Positions 11,201 to 22,027 of a stretch of 64,000 nt of DNA are shown here, piece after piece. The stretch lies in the NCBI GenBank assembly GCA_946902985.2, contig OX336393.1:135188533-135252532 (forward strand), given 5' to 3'. The position numbers and the translations under genes were made by a program. The notes beneath the pieces are model-generated. The model was not told the DNA's origin and made no database searches. It saw only the letters and a list, made by a program, of their open reading frames with translations. Numbering within the stretch: position 1 is the stretch's first letter; each line of letters starts with the position of its first letter. The DNA is from Meconema thalassinum. Lineage: Eukaryota; Arthropoda; Insecta; Orthoptera; Tettigoniidae.

Positions 11201-13367
11201 AATACCCTATGGTATAGAAACACTTACCGACAGCTCACCAATCGTGGCTCGACTCTCCATACAAACTGGACGAGTGGCCTCTAAATACCCCCAAAAAAAT
11301 TCGCCTTTCACCGAGATAACGAAGTCCCATACCTATAGTCACTCGACTCGGGCAAATACTATATACACCCTGCCCGGGCCCAATCAAGATGGTACTCACA
11401 CCCCAAATTAAATGGACTCCTGACAGTAGATCCCCATACGAAGCACATCTGCATAATAGGTCCATTTTCAAAATGCAACTAATACAACTAATATAAAATT
11501 AATAATAATCCATCTTATGTTACTGGCAATTAGGCCTCAATTACTCCCACCCAATTCAAATTGCAAACTTGCATCAATTCATCCACACATGACTTTCATT
11601 CAATCAGCAGGATTAAAAAAAACTGAAGGATTACAAAAGAAAATAAATACAATTTTGACCACCAAAGAACACCAGTTCGATTCCTAGTCAGGGCAGCAAT
11701 AAAATTCGCATCACACACACCCTTTCATCCTGAACACAATCAACCACAGAAATACATTCATGCATGCACCAGACATACGTGCTCCCTTCCCTGGACAATC
11801 CCAAAATTCCCCATTTACATCAGTATGTTAGTATTCGGATCGTCAAGACACTATAACGCCAACGGAGTATCAACTCACGTAAGGACCTGATAAAACAACC
11901 CAAAGTTGTAGCCCTGAAATCACAGTTCTCCTTACATCGTAGAAAAACGTCCTAAAACGAAAGACACGAATCGGGGGAAAATATTTATTTACACCCTAAA
12001 TGAGATGCGACGTGAAGGTGACTGCCTCCCAGAAATATCCCACTTAGTAAGTCACTCAACGAAAAACACACTAAGATACTGAATATTAAAGCCATTTAAT
12101 ACTTGACCAATTTAGATGACAATCTAACCTTAAAAATCCCCATGTCACAACAAGACTATTTACTCTCCCCCCAATTACTAAGCAAACTTAAACATAAATC
12201 ATACATACATAAACACTCACCTGATTCATTTATACTTAATTAGCACACACGCAATTCGACATTTAACATCATTCAAAACACAATTACCGAACGTACATAT
12301 AGACAGCAATTCGACCATTTTCCAGAATTAATTTAACGCAGAACAAGTTGACAATACCAAATTTTAATACTCTCACGGTCCAATTTAATTTGACAGAACT
12401 ACCAACAGCGAAATAATTAACCCCCAGCTAAAGAAATGACAACAAAACTTGAAATGTTTGGCCTAATGAACAGCTGATCACTACCAATTATACCTCACAC
12501 GTATTATGCACAGCGAATTGCAGAATTTCAGCCTTACATCACTAACAATTATTGAGAATAATTACAGATTTAACCCAAGGAACCTGCTGATGATAAATCC
12601 ACACACGCAATTCACATTTTTACCGACATCAGTTGCATAAAATAATAACTTGGTCACAGTCGCCGCCATGATGGTTCGAAATCACTACGTGATTCAACAG
12701 GCGTGTACTAAACACACATCAAAACAGACACTAAGTTATTCTTACTGGAAATACAAGTTTATCAATTTCAGCCTATTTTCAAGAGAATTTAAAACGTCAC
12801 TAATTTAAATTTTACCAAAACTACTTCCAATCAGACAAACATTTTATTCTTTTCAAACACGTGACACAATTTGGTCAAAACAACACTTCCCGAGGTGTAC
12901 ATTAGCACAGGCGCAGTAAAATTGAGCTGGACTATTTCCTACAAGAACAGAATGAATTTACAACCACCCCAAAACCATACAAACAGCATATCAAAACTCA
13001 CCACGTGTGAAATTCTTTCAGCCGGTCAACTCGTCAATCTGGCAACGCAGCACGGCCATTACTCTCCCGTCAGTCCTGACTTTCGTCCAGCGCACGTGAT
13101 TGCCACTTTCGGTCATCTGCTCGTCTTAACAGCTGACGACAGAATTGTTCATTTGGTCTCGGTGTACTCAGCAGGTTATTTTACATGAAATCAAATCACA
13201 ACATGTATTAGGTTCTGCTCTAATAACTAGCCTACCTATTGGAAAGAAGAAACATTAGTGAGGAGGACCCAATCTACATTAATTAAGTTACTGAATTTAA
13301 TTTTAATTAATTACTGCAATCAGTCAGCAGGAAAGATTATTTGTTAATGGCAAGATCACAGAACAAA
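8241..13367 (-). other. Interior of non-coding LTR element 1, no genes
   Basis: About 5.1 kb of strongly A/C-rich + strand (T/G-rich in the element's own sense). Frames on both strands are short and have no recognisable domains. A 93-bp tandem duplication lies at about 9318-9503. Nothing resembling a retroviral-type enzyme motif is visible, so coding capacity appears never to have been present or to have been fully replaced. Confidence 0.7.
9318..9503. repeat. 93-bp tandem duplication
   Basis: The phrase beginning TTCCATCGGGCTGTCACCCC occurs at 9318 and again at 9411 with no visible difference along the 93 bp, then breaks off after a short third start. The identity suggests a recent slippage or unequal exchange. 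Confidence 0.9.
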
Positions 13368-13385
13368 CCATGCTCATTGCTACCA
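13368..13385 (-). promoter_or_regulatory. Primer-binding-site-like sequence of non-coding element 1
   Basis: On - this reads TGGTAGCAATGAGCATGG, one base from the 5' LTR. The first eight bases equal the complement of the 3' end of eukaryotic initiator tRNA-Met, and later bases resemble it with a 2-nt insertion. Priming by this tRNA is an inference. Confidence 0.6.
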
Positions 13386-13386
13386 T

Positions 13387-15247
13387 TGTAACAGTGCTCA
13401 TCCCCCCCTTTCCCTTTCGATTACCCAAGGTGTGATAATAATAATATCAGCGTATCGAGAAAAATAATCACATGACATTACCACACCCAAAATTAATAAT
13501 GAAAAAACACATGAAAGGGCTAATTTGATTGCTCACTAGGTCAGCTGAGTTCACAGCAAATAAAACCTAGAAGTGAATGTTCTAAATTTTCATGGTATTC
13601 AAGAACATCCCCGATTTGAATTAGGAGAAAAGATAAGGCGGGACGAAGCATGTGTCAAGACCAGCTTGTTGAGTGGAAAACTGGATGCTTACCTCAGCAG
13701 CCGGTATTAAATTGACCCTGCCAAAGATGAAGAATGAAAAGGGGAATAATCTTCCTAGTGACTTCATGCAATAAATAACATGACAAATCGAAATAAGGTA
13801 ACATGTATTGAGCAGTAAAATAAAACAATTACAAGAGACAGCCTTCCACCACTTAATTAACTAACTGACAAATATGATCTAATTAAACACCAAAGAATGA
13901 CTTAGTTTAAACAAACCAGACACTCGCCCGCTTGGCAAGGTTTCACACATCTACATTTGTGATAGAAATGAATTTATCTAGAATGATTCCCAGAAATTAA
14001 TGCCCAACAAGGACTAAATAATTGTCATTTTTCCCGCATGGCAATTTACGTAGTTACATTTGAGGTTAAAACATGAATTTCAAAATGGATCCGGAAGAAA
14101 AAGAAAAGGAAAACAACATGAGAAAGGCAATGCCTCCTCAAAAAACAATGCTGCATCAAACAACCGAAACGCCCCTTAGTGGAACGGAAAGGTCTGACAA
14201 CCTCCACAGTCCAGCATTGACCGTCCCGTCAAGGCTGTCTGACCAAGAATTAAAACCCACGAAGTTCCCATTCAGCATACCGGAAATAGCACAATAATAA
14301 CCCATACTGCAGTAATTACATATAAAGGTGTACCACCAAATGGTACCAGCCCTTCCAAAATATTACATACTAAAATAATAATGTCAGTCTGCTTAAAATA
14401 TGGTGCACCGTCACGTGCCCTTAACGACTTAGCAAAGACACAGTTTAATGATCCATTGAACGGTTGCCCCTTCTAACCAAAAGTTCATACCACCTGTTGT
14501 ATTTCAGCCCTCCGGAGAAACTGGGTTCAGTTCCCCCGGAGGCGATCGCTTTTAAGTCCTTCCGTCACCAAGGTTCCTCTCGCACTGTCCTTTGAGTCAC
14601 CGATTCCACCCTTGTATATCAGCGTATCCCCCACCACAAACCTCCAGTAGTACCAACTGCGACTAGTTGCACAACCGGCCAAAACAAAGCCAGAGTTCAA
14701 GGTCTTGATTGGGTACTATAGAATATCTCCCCCACACAAGTTACTGCCTAGAAACCTTCCAGGAGCTGAGACGTTACACCATGTTCTTGCAAGGGTGTTC
14801 TTAGAATAAGGGCTTGGCGAATGTAGCCGACAAGAAATGTTGCTTTTCCAATGTTTGCACACACAAAGCTCGATTTATCTCCCTTTACAAGTGTCTATCA
14901 CGGTAAGGCTATAAGTGACAGGGCACGCAAAGGCACAAATCCTGCCAGAAGGCTTGGCGAATGAAACTGACAGGAACTGTTCACCTTTCAAAAGTTCACG
15001 GATCAAAGCTTGACTTATCCCTCTTTTCCATTTATTATAAACCTTTAGGTGACAGCACACACAAGGGCACAAATCATGTCGGAAAGGGCTAGGCGATCTC
15101 ATTTCACCAGTAGCCAGACGCCAACTTGGTGAATGGAATTCTCAGAAGACCCCTGGTGTATGTTCTCATGATAACCCCCCCAGACCTGGACCTCCTGCTG
15201 CGTCTCGAAGATAAGATGAACATGTACCGATTTGCAAAATTGGTACA
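13387..15247 (-). repeat. LTR of non-coding element 1 (5' LTR on the - strand)
   Basis: Partner of 6368-8228 and of identical length. Differences seen by eye include single bases near 13583, 13593, 14051, 14263, 14708, 15081 and 15096. Confidence 0.88.
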
Positions 15248-15779
15248 CACACGTTGGCTCCCCACTCCGGAGCCGTCTTCCATCTTATGTGGTCTCCACT
15301 GATTCGCTGAGCACCCCGCTACTTCCCCTCCTCTGGTTCATTACACACGGCGCGCGAGAGGGAGAAGTCGATTTCCGTTCCAACAATTCGCCTTTTCTTG
15401 ACGATGCGACCCAAGCTTGCGTCATACTTCTCGACAGGAATCAGCTTGTATTTGAATTCCCAGTGAGTCATGTCTCTCAATATATCCTAACTGACGAAAA
15501 CTCCGTAAAATTCCATAATCATGTAATTTTCTTTGATATTGTCGTTCGTAATAATTTGCTTGATAGCGTTTTCTAAGACATAGAAAACCTATTTGAATGC
15601 TAATAATTTTTATAAAATGCTCCGAAAATACCTTAATAATAATTATAATAAATTAATAATAATAATAAATTAACATGAACAATTCTCTTGGCTGAACAAT
15701 TTGCCGCGTAAATAATTATAGAATGGCTTCCAACTGACGTATGCCAGTTGCATAAAAAACCCTCGAAAAACACGTTACA

Positions 15780-16850
15780 TATTCGCCTCGGATCATCGGA
15801 TGATTTACCGTGACGACGGTCCATTATCCGATTATCCCAGACACGTTAATAAACCCCATCCAACATATATATTACATAAATGAAATCACCCTAAATTACA
15901 GATATATACACTCATAATTTTTCTTCACGCACTTTGCGTCAAAGTTTGTTGTCACTATGGATTGCACTTTGCAACCAGTCCAATGTTTTACATATAGAGT
16001 AGTGTTCCACGGATATTTCCGCCTCTCAAATTGCTCTATGTTGGAGAAATAGACATAATTAATGTGTCTGCACTATGTATTTATGATGTCATATCACACG
16101 CATTGAAGGTGTTCTGATATATTTATATCACCATAGAACTTCCTAATTTCACTGGAGGTTCCTTCCTTATTGTGAAATTAATCCCACTTATCACTGAGCA
16201 CACGATCACACTATTGTGGCAGCGTCTCGTGACCATAATACTTAATCTCTCTTTAAAGTAGATTAAATTAATATTGACTTCTGAAAAAAAAACAGTAAAT
16301 GCGCATTACATATAACACCAAATATTTCTGTGCCGTAATCGCCCTGTCTTCTTAAGTTCCCGTAGAGCATATTCTACTTAATACTAGTTCTCAACACAGA
16401 CCATTTCTCCTCACACAAATAATACCTTTGTACAAATTACCTTAAATTACACACTTACAAACCTTACATGGCGAGGCCGTAAACAGAAATCACGTGTGCT
16501 GATATGTATGAGTTTCATGAAGGACTGTCTCGCATTCTGATGGCCCATCTTTTGCCTCGTGGACGCCTTAAGCAAAAATACCCTGTTCAAGCGCTCACCC
16601 ATCTCTTGGAGGCAAATGGGAATTCACCAGCGCTACCAAATTCTGGCCTTGGTGTATCGAGACATTTTAGTGCTCAAGAGCATCCGACAAACCCGTCATA
16701 TTTCCCTGTACCTTAAAAACTCTCATTTACTTACATACTACCCCCCTGTGTGACTTCTGATACGCCTGCCTGGAAGACCATCTCCTCCCACGCACCAAAT
16801 ACCACACTTACTCATTTGATAGGCTGGCTCGCCAGCTAAACACACTCGCT
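15780..16850 (-). other. Ty3-1 region between pol and the 3' LTR, no gene
   Basis: About 1.1 kb that would be the 3' untranslated part of Ty3-1. No long open frame exists on -, and no envelope-like signal or membrane segments are seen. The bases next to the LTR make a poor polypurine tract. Confidence 0.6.
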
Positions 16851-19589
16851 TTATGACACATATTTTCGTAGACTATGTATATTATACGTCCCGTATAATC
16901 TGTTTCCCTCACTATTCTCCAGCACATATGCTGTTTTGCCAATACGTTTGGAAACTATAAATTGGCCCTCGTAGAGATAAAAGAACTTGGACATGACTTT
17001 CTCTAGTTTATTTGACTGTTTCGGCACTCTAAGTAAGACTCTGTCTCCCGGCTCGAATAGGTCAAATTTAGTTTCTTTTTGTTGGCGAATTCTCTATTGT
17101 GCTGATTTAGATAAATTCTGTTTCGCCAACTGGACAATGTAATCCATCCCCGGTTGCTTACCCTCATTTAATCCCAATACCCTCGCTAGTTCATTTTGTG
17201 GTCTTTTTCCGAAGTGAACTTCGTATGGCGTCAATTTCGTGCTCTCATGCTGGACAGAATTCAGCCAAGTCTCGACCTTGGGAAGATATCCAACCCAGGC
17301 CGCATGCTTGTCATGCACTAGAGTCCGAAAAAGACGAGCCACTTCCCTTAATGGACGCTCTGCAGAATTACCCTGAGGGTACCTTACAGAGGAATGAACG
17401 TGTGTTATACCAGCTTCCTGCATACTGGTTCTCCATTTCTTTGCAGTAAACTGTGGTCCACTGTAAGATAGTATCCTGAGAGGAAGGCCAAACTCAGGTA
17501 CATACTTATTAATGATCAGACGGCTACACGCTAGTCCCGTGGCTTTCCTTAGCGGATATAGCTTGACATACTTACTAAAAGCGTCAATAACTATAAAAAT
17601 GTACTCGTAGCCGTACTGTCCTTTAACGATCGGGCCAAATAAATCCACACACAGTAGTTCGCCGGGACTACTGGTGAGAACTGCAGATCTCTCCTCCACT
17701 AAATATTTAACTGGATATTTACTCCTTTGACAGGTGTCACACTTAGCTAAAATCCTCCTAACGTCCCTTCCCATTTTACTCCAAATGAAGTCACGACCAA
17801 TTTCATAGAAGACCTTGGCAGCACCAAAGTGTCCTAATTCCCTATGAATGAACCAAATTAGCTCCTCCCGCAAAGTGGCAGGAACACATATTGCCCACCG
17901 ATTATTCCTACATTTCCTTGCAAGAAGCCCATCCTGCATCTTGTACGTGAACCGTCCTACTTTCACATACTCTTCTTCACCTATTTCCAACCTAGCCAGT
18001 GGCTCCTTTAACTTAACGTCATCACGTTGCTCCACTAGCATATTTCTCAGTGTCTGTAACGATGCCCTGTTGCTACTGTCCACACATGCACATATTAAAA
18101 TACCGTCCTCTGCTTTAACCACAGGATAATCCCTACATAAATTAGTGTCCCTCGATAGCATGTCTGCAAGAATGTTATCTTTACCTTTAATATATTTTAC
18201 TGTGAATTCGTATTCCTGCAGAGCAAGAATCCACCTACTAACTCTGTTAGAACTGAGTTTACAAGTCCTCATATACAGTAATGCATGGTGATCTGTGTGG
18301 ATCTCAAATTTCCCCCCTACTAAATACATTCTAAATTTCCCTAAACTGAAAACAATACCTAAAAGCTCGAACTCAGTAATCGTGTATCTTTTCTCTGCTG
18401 CAGTCAGTCCTCGCGAGGCTAAAGATACAATGCACAGATTACCCTCATCATCTTTCTGACATAATACTCCAGCAATGCCTATATGTGAAGCATCTGTCAT
18501 AACCACATATTCCTTATCTTTTAACGGATATTTCAGCACTACAGCTTTCTCAAAACCTTCCTTCAGCGCTCTAAAAGCCTGATCATGCTTGGACTCCCAT
18601 CTCCACCGAGTCCCACTTTTAAGCAATTCCCTGAATGGTTCTACCAACCCTGAGTATTTAAGAACGAACCTCCTGAAAAAGTTGCAAATTCCCAGGTAAG
18701 TTTTTAACTGTTTAACATTCTGTGGCACCTCTGCGTTAAGTATCTTATTAACCCTACTTTCTTCCGGTGTTACACCTCTACTCGACACTCTATGACCTAA
18801 AAATGTCACTTCTGACTGACAGAATGACGACTTAGACAGCTTCAAAGTGAACCCTGCCTGATCTAACTTCTGAAAAACTATATTTAAATGACGTAGATGC
18901 TCCTCAAAACTGCGTGAACTAATTACCATATCATATATGTAAATGGTTACAAACTCTCCTGTGTCATCCCCTAATGCGATGTTTAAAGCCCTAATTAAAG
19001 CTGCTGAACTACTCTTTAACCCATAAGGTGTTCTACAAAATTGATAAAGGTTATATTTATGACTAAAAGCTGTAAACGGTCTATCTTCGTACATAAGTGG
19101 CACTTGCCAAAAACTGGAACTCAAATCTACACAAGTGAAATTCTTCTTCCCCTCAAATGTTTGCATTAATTCCTCTATTGACATAGATTTCAGCTGATCT
19201 GAACTAATTCTACTGTTAACCAAACGAGCGTCTAAACAAATACGAACAGTGCAGTCGGTCTTGGGTACCGTGATCAAAGAATTAACATATGGACTGTTCG
19301 AGTGCTCAATAATCCCATCTTCAAGCATCTGGTTAATTTGTGCCTCAACTGCACTCTGATAAGCGAAAGGTACAGGATATCTATGTCCTGTGAATACTGA
19401 CCTATCAATAACGTTCAATGAATGTGTATAGCAATTGGCCATACCAATGCGATCCTCAAACACTCTCCAATTACACCATAACACATCATAGAGCCGAACA
19501 CATTGTTCCACCTCTATATCTCCCTGAAATGCAGCATCACGTAACGAGTCTCTAGACTTCCGTTCGTAATCACACTGCCCACAAAACAT
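16851..19589 (-). pseudogene. pol: Ty3-1 pol: reverse transcriptase, RNase H and integrase with disabling changes
   Basis: The 831-codon open part (19589-17094) holds, in order, a short N-terminal piece, the RT (about residues 80-250), RNase H (about 340-460, with VMTDASH) and integrase: an H-H-C-C zinc domain (HRELGHFG...CDTCQ, about 585-625) and the core (about 645-790). Three defects are visible. The RT box reads YIYD in place of YxDD (codon 18933-18935). The integrase box reads SYSGPQF where family members have SD-x-GPQF (codon 17463-17465). A TAG at 17094-17096 interrupts the frame, which continues open to a stop at 16851 and encodes a GPY/F-like tail (EPGDRVLLRVPKQSNKL). The remaining integrase Glu (NSAER) is present. 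Family assignment is secure; the enzyme cannot be functional. Confidence 0.92.
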
Positions 19590-20054
19590 GGAGAACCCTG
19601 CTCTACGGCTGGCGATATCTCATTTAAAGTACAAATCACACCTACAATACTACTTCTCTGAATTTGGTCATTGAACGCTACTTCTACTTCAGAATCTCCC
19701 CATTTAAATTTCAAACTCCCTACATCATAACATAAGTTACCAGACACTCTACTTAGCCACTCTGAACCCAAGATAACACTGAATACTAAATTTGGAATTA
19801 CAAGACAAATCTGCTTCTCTACATGATTATTAATTTTAATGCACTACTTATGCAACTCTTCATACAACCACTATCAATTAAAACATCTGTGTACGCCTCG
19901 GACACGTTAAATTTAACCTTGGGGCTCTTACTAACCACTTCCTGAATAATACCTTCATCATTTAGTTCATGTAATAATTCATTTCTTACATTTAGGTCAT
20001 AGGGTTCCTGTATAATTGTATGGACAGGGCATGCTACAGACTGAGATTCTGACC
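19590..20054 (-). pseudogene. Ty3-1 protease remnant, frameshifted
   Basis: Directly after gag, in the -1 frame, the sequence encodes an aspartic protease start with the active-site box LIDSGC (about 19890-19910), then meets a stop. The C-terminal protease signature ILGSEWL appears in another frame at about 19745-19765, and yet another frame shift leads into pol. So at least two indels break gag-pol here. Retroviral-type proteases normally cleave the polyprotein; this one cannot be made intact. Confidence 0.75.
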
Positions 20055-21914
20055 TTACTTCGCAGCCTGGTTCGCGTTTAAAGAACCGCTACAGCTGGCC
20101 GTAGTACTACTAACTACTAAACTGCTCTGGTTGTTCTGGGCTGTGTTGTCATTGTTTGGCTGTATATTACTACCACTAGGCTGTCCTCTTCCTTGAACCC
20201 TATTCTGGTTGTAATTATTGTCATAATTTCTCCCTTGATTTCCCCTGAAATCATTGTTTCTCCCTTGATTTCCCCTGTAATCATTGTTCCTCCCTTGATT
20301 TCCCCTGAAATCATTGTTCCTCCCTTGATACTGATTACCATAGCCATTTCCTCTGTTCTGAGTTAGCTGATTATTATTATTTCTATTTTGAGCGTTGGCC
20401 CCTTCGCCACCGTTCCCTTGAACTACTTGATGCCTGGCTTCATTAGGTCTATTATTATTATTACCCTGGTTCCGATTGAAATTGTCCTCATAACCCCCTC
20501 TCCCTAGTGCATCAAATGTGCTTAACAAATTTTCTACTTGTGATATAGTCTTTACATTCTGGATACAAGCAGCCTCCTTGATCCTATAGGGAAAGTGCCT
20601 AAGTAGCAACCTTACCACATCACTTTCCTCCTTCAAGCCATCCAGATATTTACACACTAATACCTGCCCTAAAACGTATTCGGTCATGGTGGAGCTTCCT
20701 TTAGGGTTATATTTACCACACACTACTCCCTCACGATGCTGCGACTGAATAACCTCATTCCAGAACTTTTCACAGAATTTCATTTTAAAATCATTAATAT
20801 CAGTAAACTTGTCTCTGTAGACAGCAAACCAATTCCTCGTTTCCCCCACAAACACTTGTTCTAAAATTTCAACTACCTGGCACCACTCAATACTACCATT
20901 TTCCAACCTCTCCCCGAATTTATTTTCTATAGTGTTCATGAACTCCATTGGGCACCCCTGTCGATTGCTGAACTTACCCAGTTCTACCTCCCTGTGTGTG
21001 CTATTCACAAAAACTGGCCTATTCTGACTATTTTCTTGCCTGATCCTAGCTTTTAATTTTAATTCTAATTCTGCTATTTTCTCCTCAGCCTTCCTCTCAA
21101 TACTGTTTACTGTTAATTTAATGTTTCTTTCTGATTTTTCTACTTTATCATATAGCTTTGCTTGTTTCTCCTCAATCTTGATAATGCTCTCTCTATTACT
21201 CTCTCTTAAATCATTTACTTCTGCAACTATTTGCGAGTGGACTTTCTCAATTCTACCCCCCAGCTGTTCCTTAACCTCTTTAGTTGCTACCTGAATTTTG
21301 TCAATTTCTCCCCCCAATTGCTTTTTGACCTGCTGTGTTTCCAGTTGCACTAGTTCTTTTAAATTTTCAGCCTGTGTACTGATTCTAATTTCTAACTCCT
21401 CCTGTACTTTTCCTAATTTCTTGTCTACATCTGCAATGATCTCTTTAACCTTCTCTTCCATTACTCCTCTGATTTCTCCTCTAATCTGCTCCATTTTCAC
21501 ACTAATTTCCTGGTTGTTCTTATCTAATTTTGCATTATTCTGTTCTAATTTTTTATTTAAAGCTTCTGTACTTTCTTTATTTTCCCTACTGTTTTGTTCT
21601 AATTTTGCATTATTCTGTTCTAATTTTGCATTTAAAGCTTCTGTACTTTCTTTATTTTCCCTACTGTTTTGTTCTAATTTTGCATTATTCTGTTCTAATT
21701 TTGCATTTAAGGCATCACTACTAACTTTGTTCTGATACATGAACTCGAGAAGTAAAGTTTTTAATTCTGGTTGGCCGCCTACACTCCCTGTTTCAGTATC
21801 GGGATTTACCTCCGCTACCCCGGTACTACCATCACTCGACATACTGCTCGTATCATCACTCTCCAGTTGATGACCACTACGTAACCTCATCTGTCTTTCT
21901 TTCTCATCCCCCAT
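20055..21914 (-). CDS. gag: Ty3-1 Gag-like protein with coiled-coil N-terminus and RG/N-rich tail
   Basis: The product is about 620 residues from the Met of MGDEKERQMRLRSG. I prefer this start to the upstream Met at 21986, which adds a hydrophobic stretch inside the short leader. After a short acidic linker come nearly 250 residues predicted as coiled coil, beginning with the repeat NAKLEQNNAKLEQNSRENK. The capsid-like region follows (about residues 300-460, with FxxxFWNEVIQSQHREG). The tail is rich in Asn, Gln and Arg with repeated NQGRNNDFRG units. There is no CCHC zinc knuckle, so nucleic-acid binding is presumably by the RG/N tail. The frame is intact although the rest of the element is broken. 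Gag proteins package element RNA into cytoplasmic particles. Confidence 0.85.
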   Translation of the reverse strand: MGDEKERQMRLRSGHQLESDDTSSMSSDGSTGVAEVNPDTETGSVGGQPELKTLLLEFMYQNKVSSDALNAKLEQNNAKLEQNSRENKESTEALNAKLEQNNAKLEQNSRENKESTEALNKKLEQNNAKLDKNNQEISVKMEQIRGEIRGVMEEKVKEIIADVDKKLGKVQEELEIRISTQAENLKELVQLETQQVKKQLGGEIDKIQVATKEVKEQLGGRIEKVHSQIVAEVNDLRESNRESIIKIEEKQAKLYDKVEKSERNIKLTVNSIERKAEEKIAELELKLKARIRQENSQNRPVFVNSTHREVELGKFSNRQGCPMEFMNTIENKFGERLENGSIEWCQVVEILEQVFVGETRNWFAVYRDKFTDINDFKMKFCEKFWNEVIQSQHREGVVCGKYNPKGSSTMTEYVLGQVLVCKYLDGLKEESDVVRLLLRHFPYRIKEAACIQNVKTISQVENLLSTFDALGRGGYEDNFNRNQGNNNNRPNEARHQVVQGNGGEGANAQNRNNNNQLTQNRGNGYGNQYQGRNNDFRGNQGRNNDYRGNQGRNNDFRGNQGRNYDNNYNQNRVQGRGQPSGSNIQPNNDNTAQNNQSSLVVSSTTASCSGSLNANQAAK

Positions 21915-22004
21915 AATGATATACACTGATAAAGACAAATAACCCCCAAAATACAGGCACAGAAATATATACCCTTCTCCTTCCACAAATGTTATTAGGT
22001 TTTC

Positions 22005-22027
22005 AGCCCCAAGTTGTCGGCGACAAA
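22005..22027 (-). promoter_or_regulatory. Primer-binding-site-like sequence of Ty3-1
   Basis: On - the sequence next to the LTR reads TTTGTCGCCGACAACTTGGG and then GCTG. It resembles the tRNA-Lys-type site (TGGCGCCCAACGTGGGGC) with a 2-nt insertion and two or three changes. Similar stretches recur inside the LTR edge. Confidence 0.55.

Larger units (their letters stand above)
6368..15247 (-). mobile_element. Non-coding LTR retroelement 1 (LARD-like), - strand
   Basis: Two 1861-bp LTRs (6368-8228, 13387-15247) flank a 5158-bp interior. LTR ends are TG...CA (TGTAACAG to GGTACA on +), and the target duplication is CACAC (6363-6367, 15248-15252). The LTRs differ at only a handful of positions by eye, which indicates a recent insertion. 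The polypurine tract on - is at 8229-8240 and the primer-site-like stretch at 13368-13385, so the element reads on -. The interior holds only short frames with no gag, protease, RT or integrase motif. It is therefore a large retrotransposon derivative that depends on proteins from elsewhere. The helper is not identified in this window. Confidence 0.88.
3879..15779 (-). repeat. 3' LTR of Ty3-1 (left copy), interrupted twice
   Basis: The LTR starts TGTAATGGTTTC and ends CACGTTACA in + orientation. It is split by the 253-bp-unit array (4370-5793) and by the non-coding LTR element (6368-15247). The uninterrupted copy at 22028-23590 shows both empty sites exactly. It contains four 61-bp-type tandem units at about 6085-6332 and three 38-bp tandem units at its left edge. 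Confidence 0.9.

Noticed and set aside
15780..16850. An envelope gene that would make Ty3-1 an errantivirus
   Set aside because: No long - strand frame, signal peptide or membrane segment is present between pol and the LTR. The same holds for Ty3-2 (336 bp only).
17198..18129. + strand frames antisense to Ty3-1 pol
   Set aside because: Shadows of the - strand coding region; same for + frames opposite gag at 21298-21735 and opposite Ty3-2 gag at 37866-39772.
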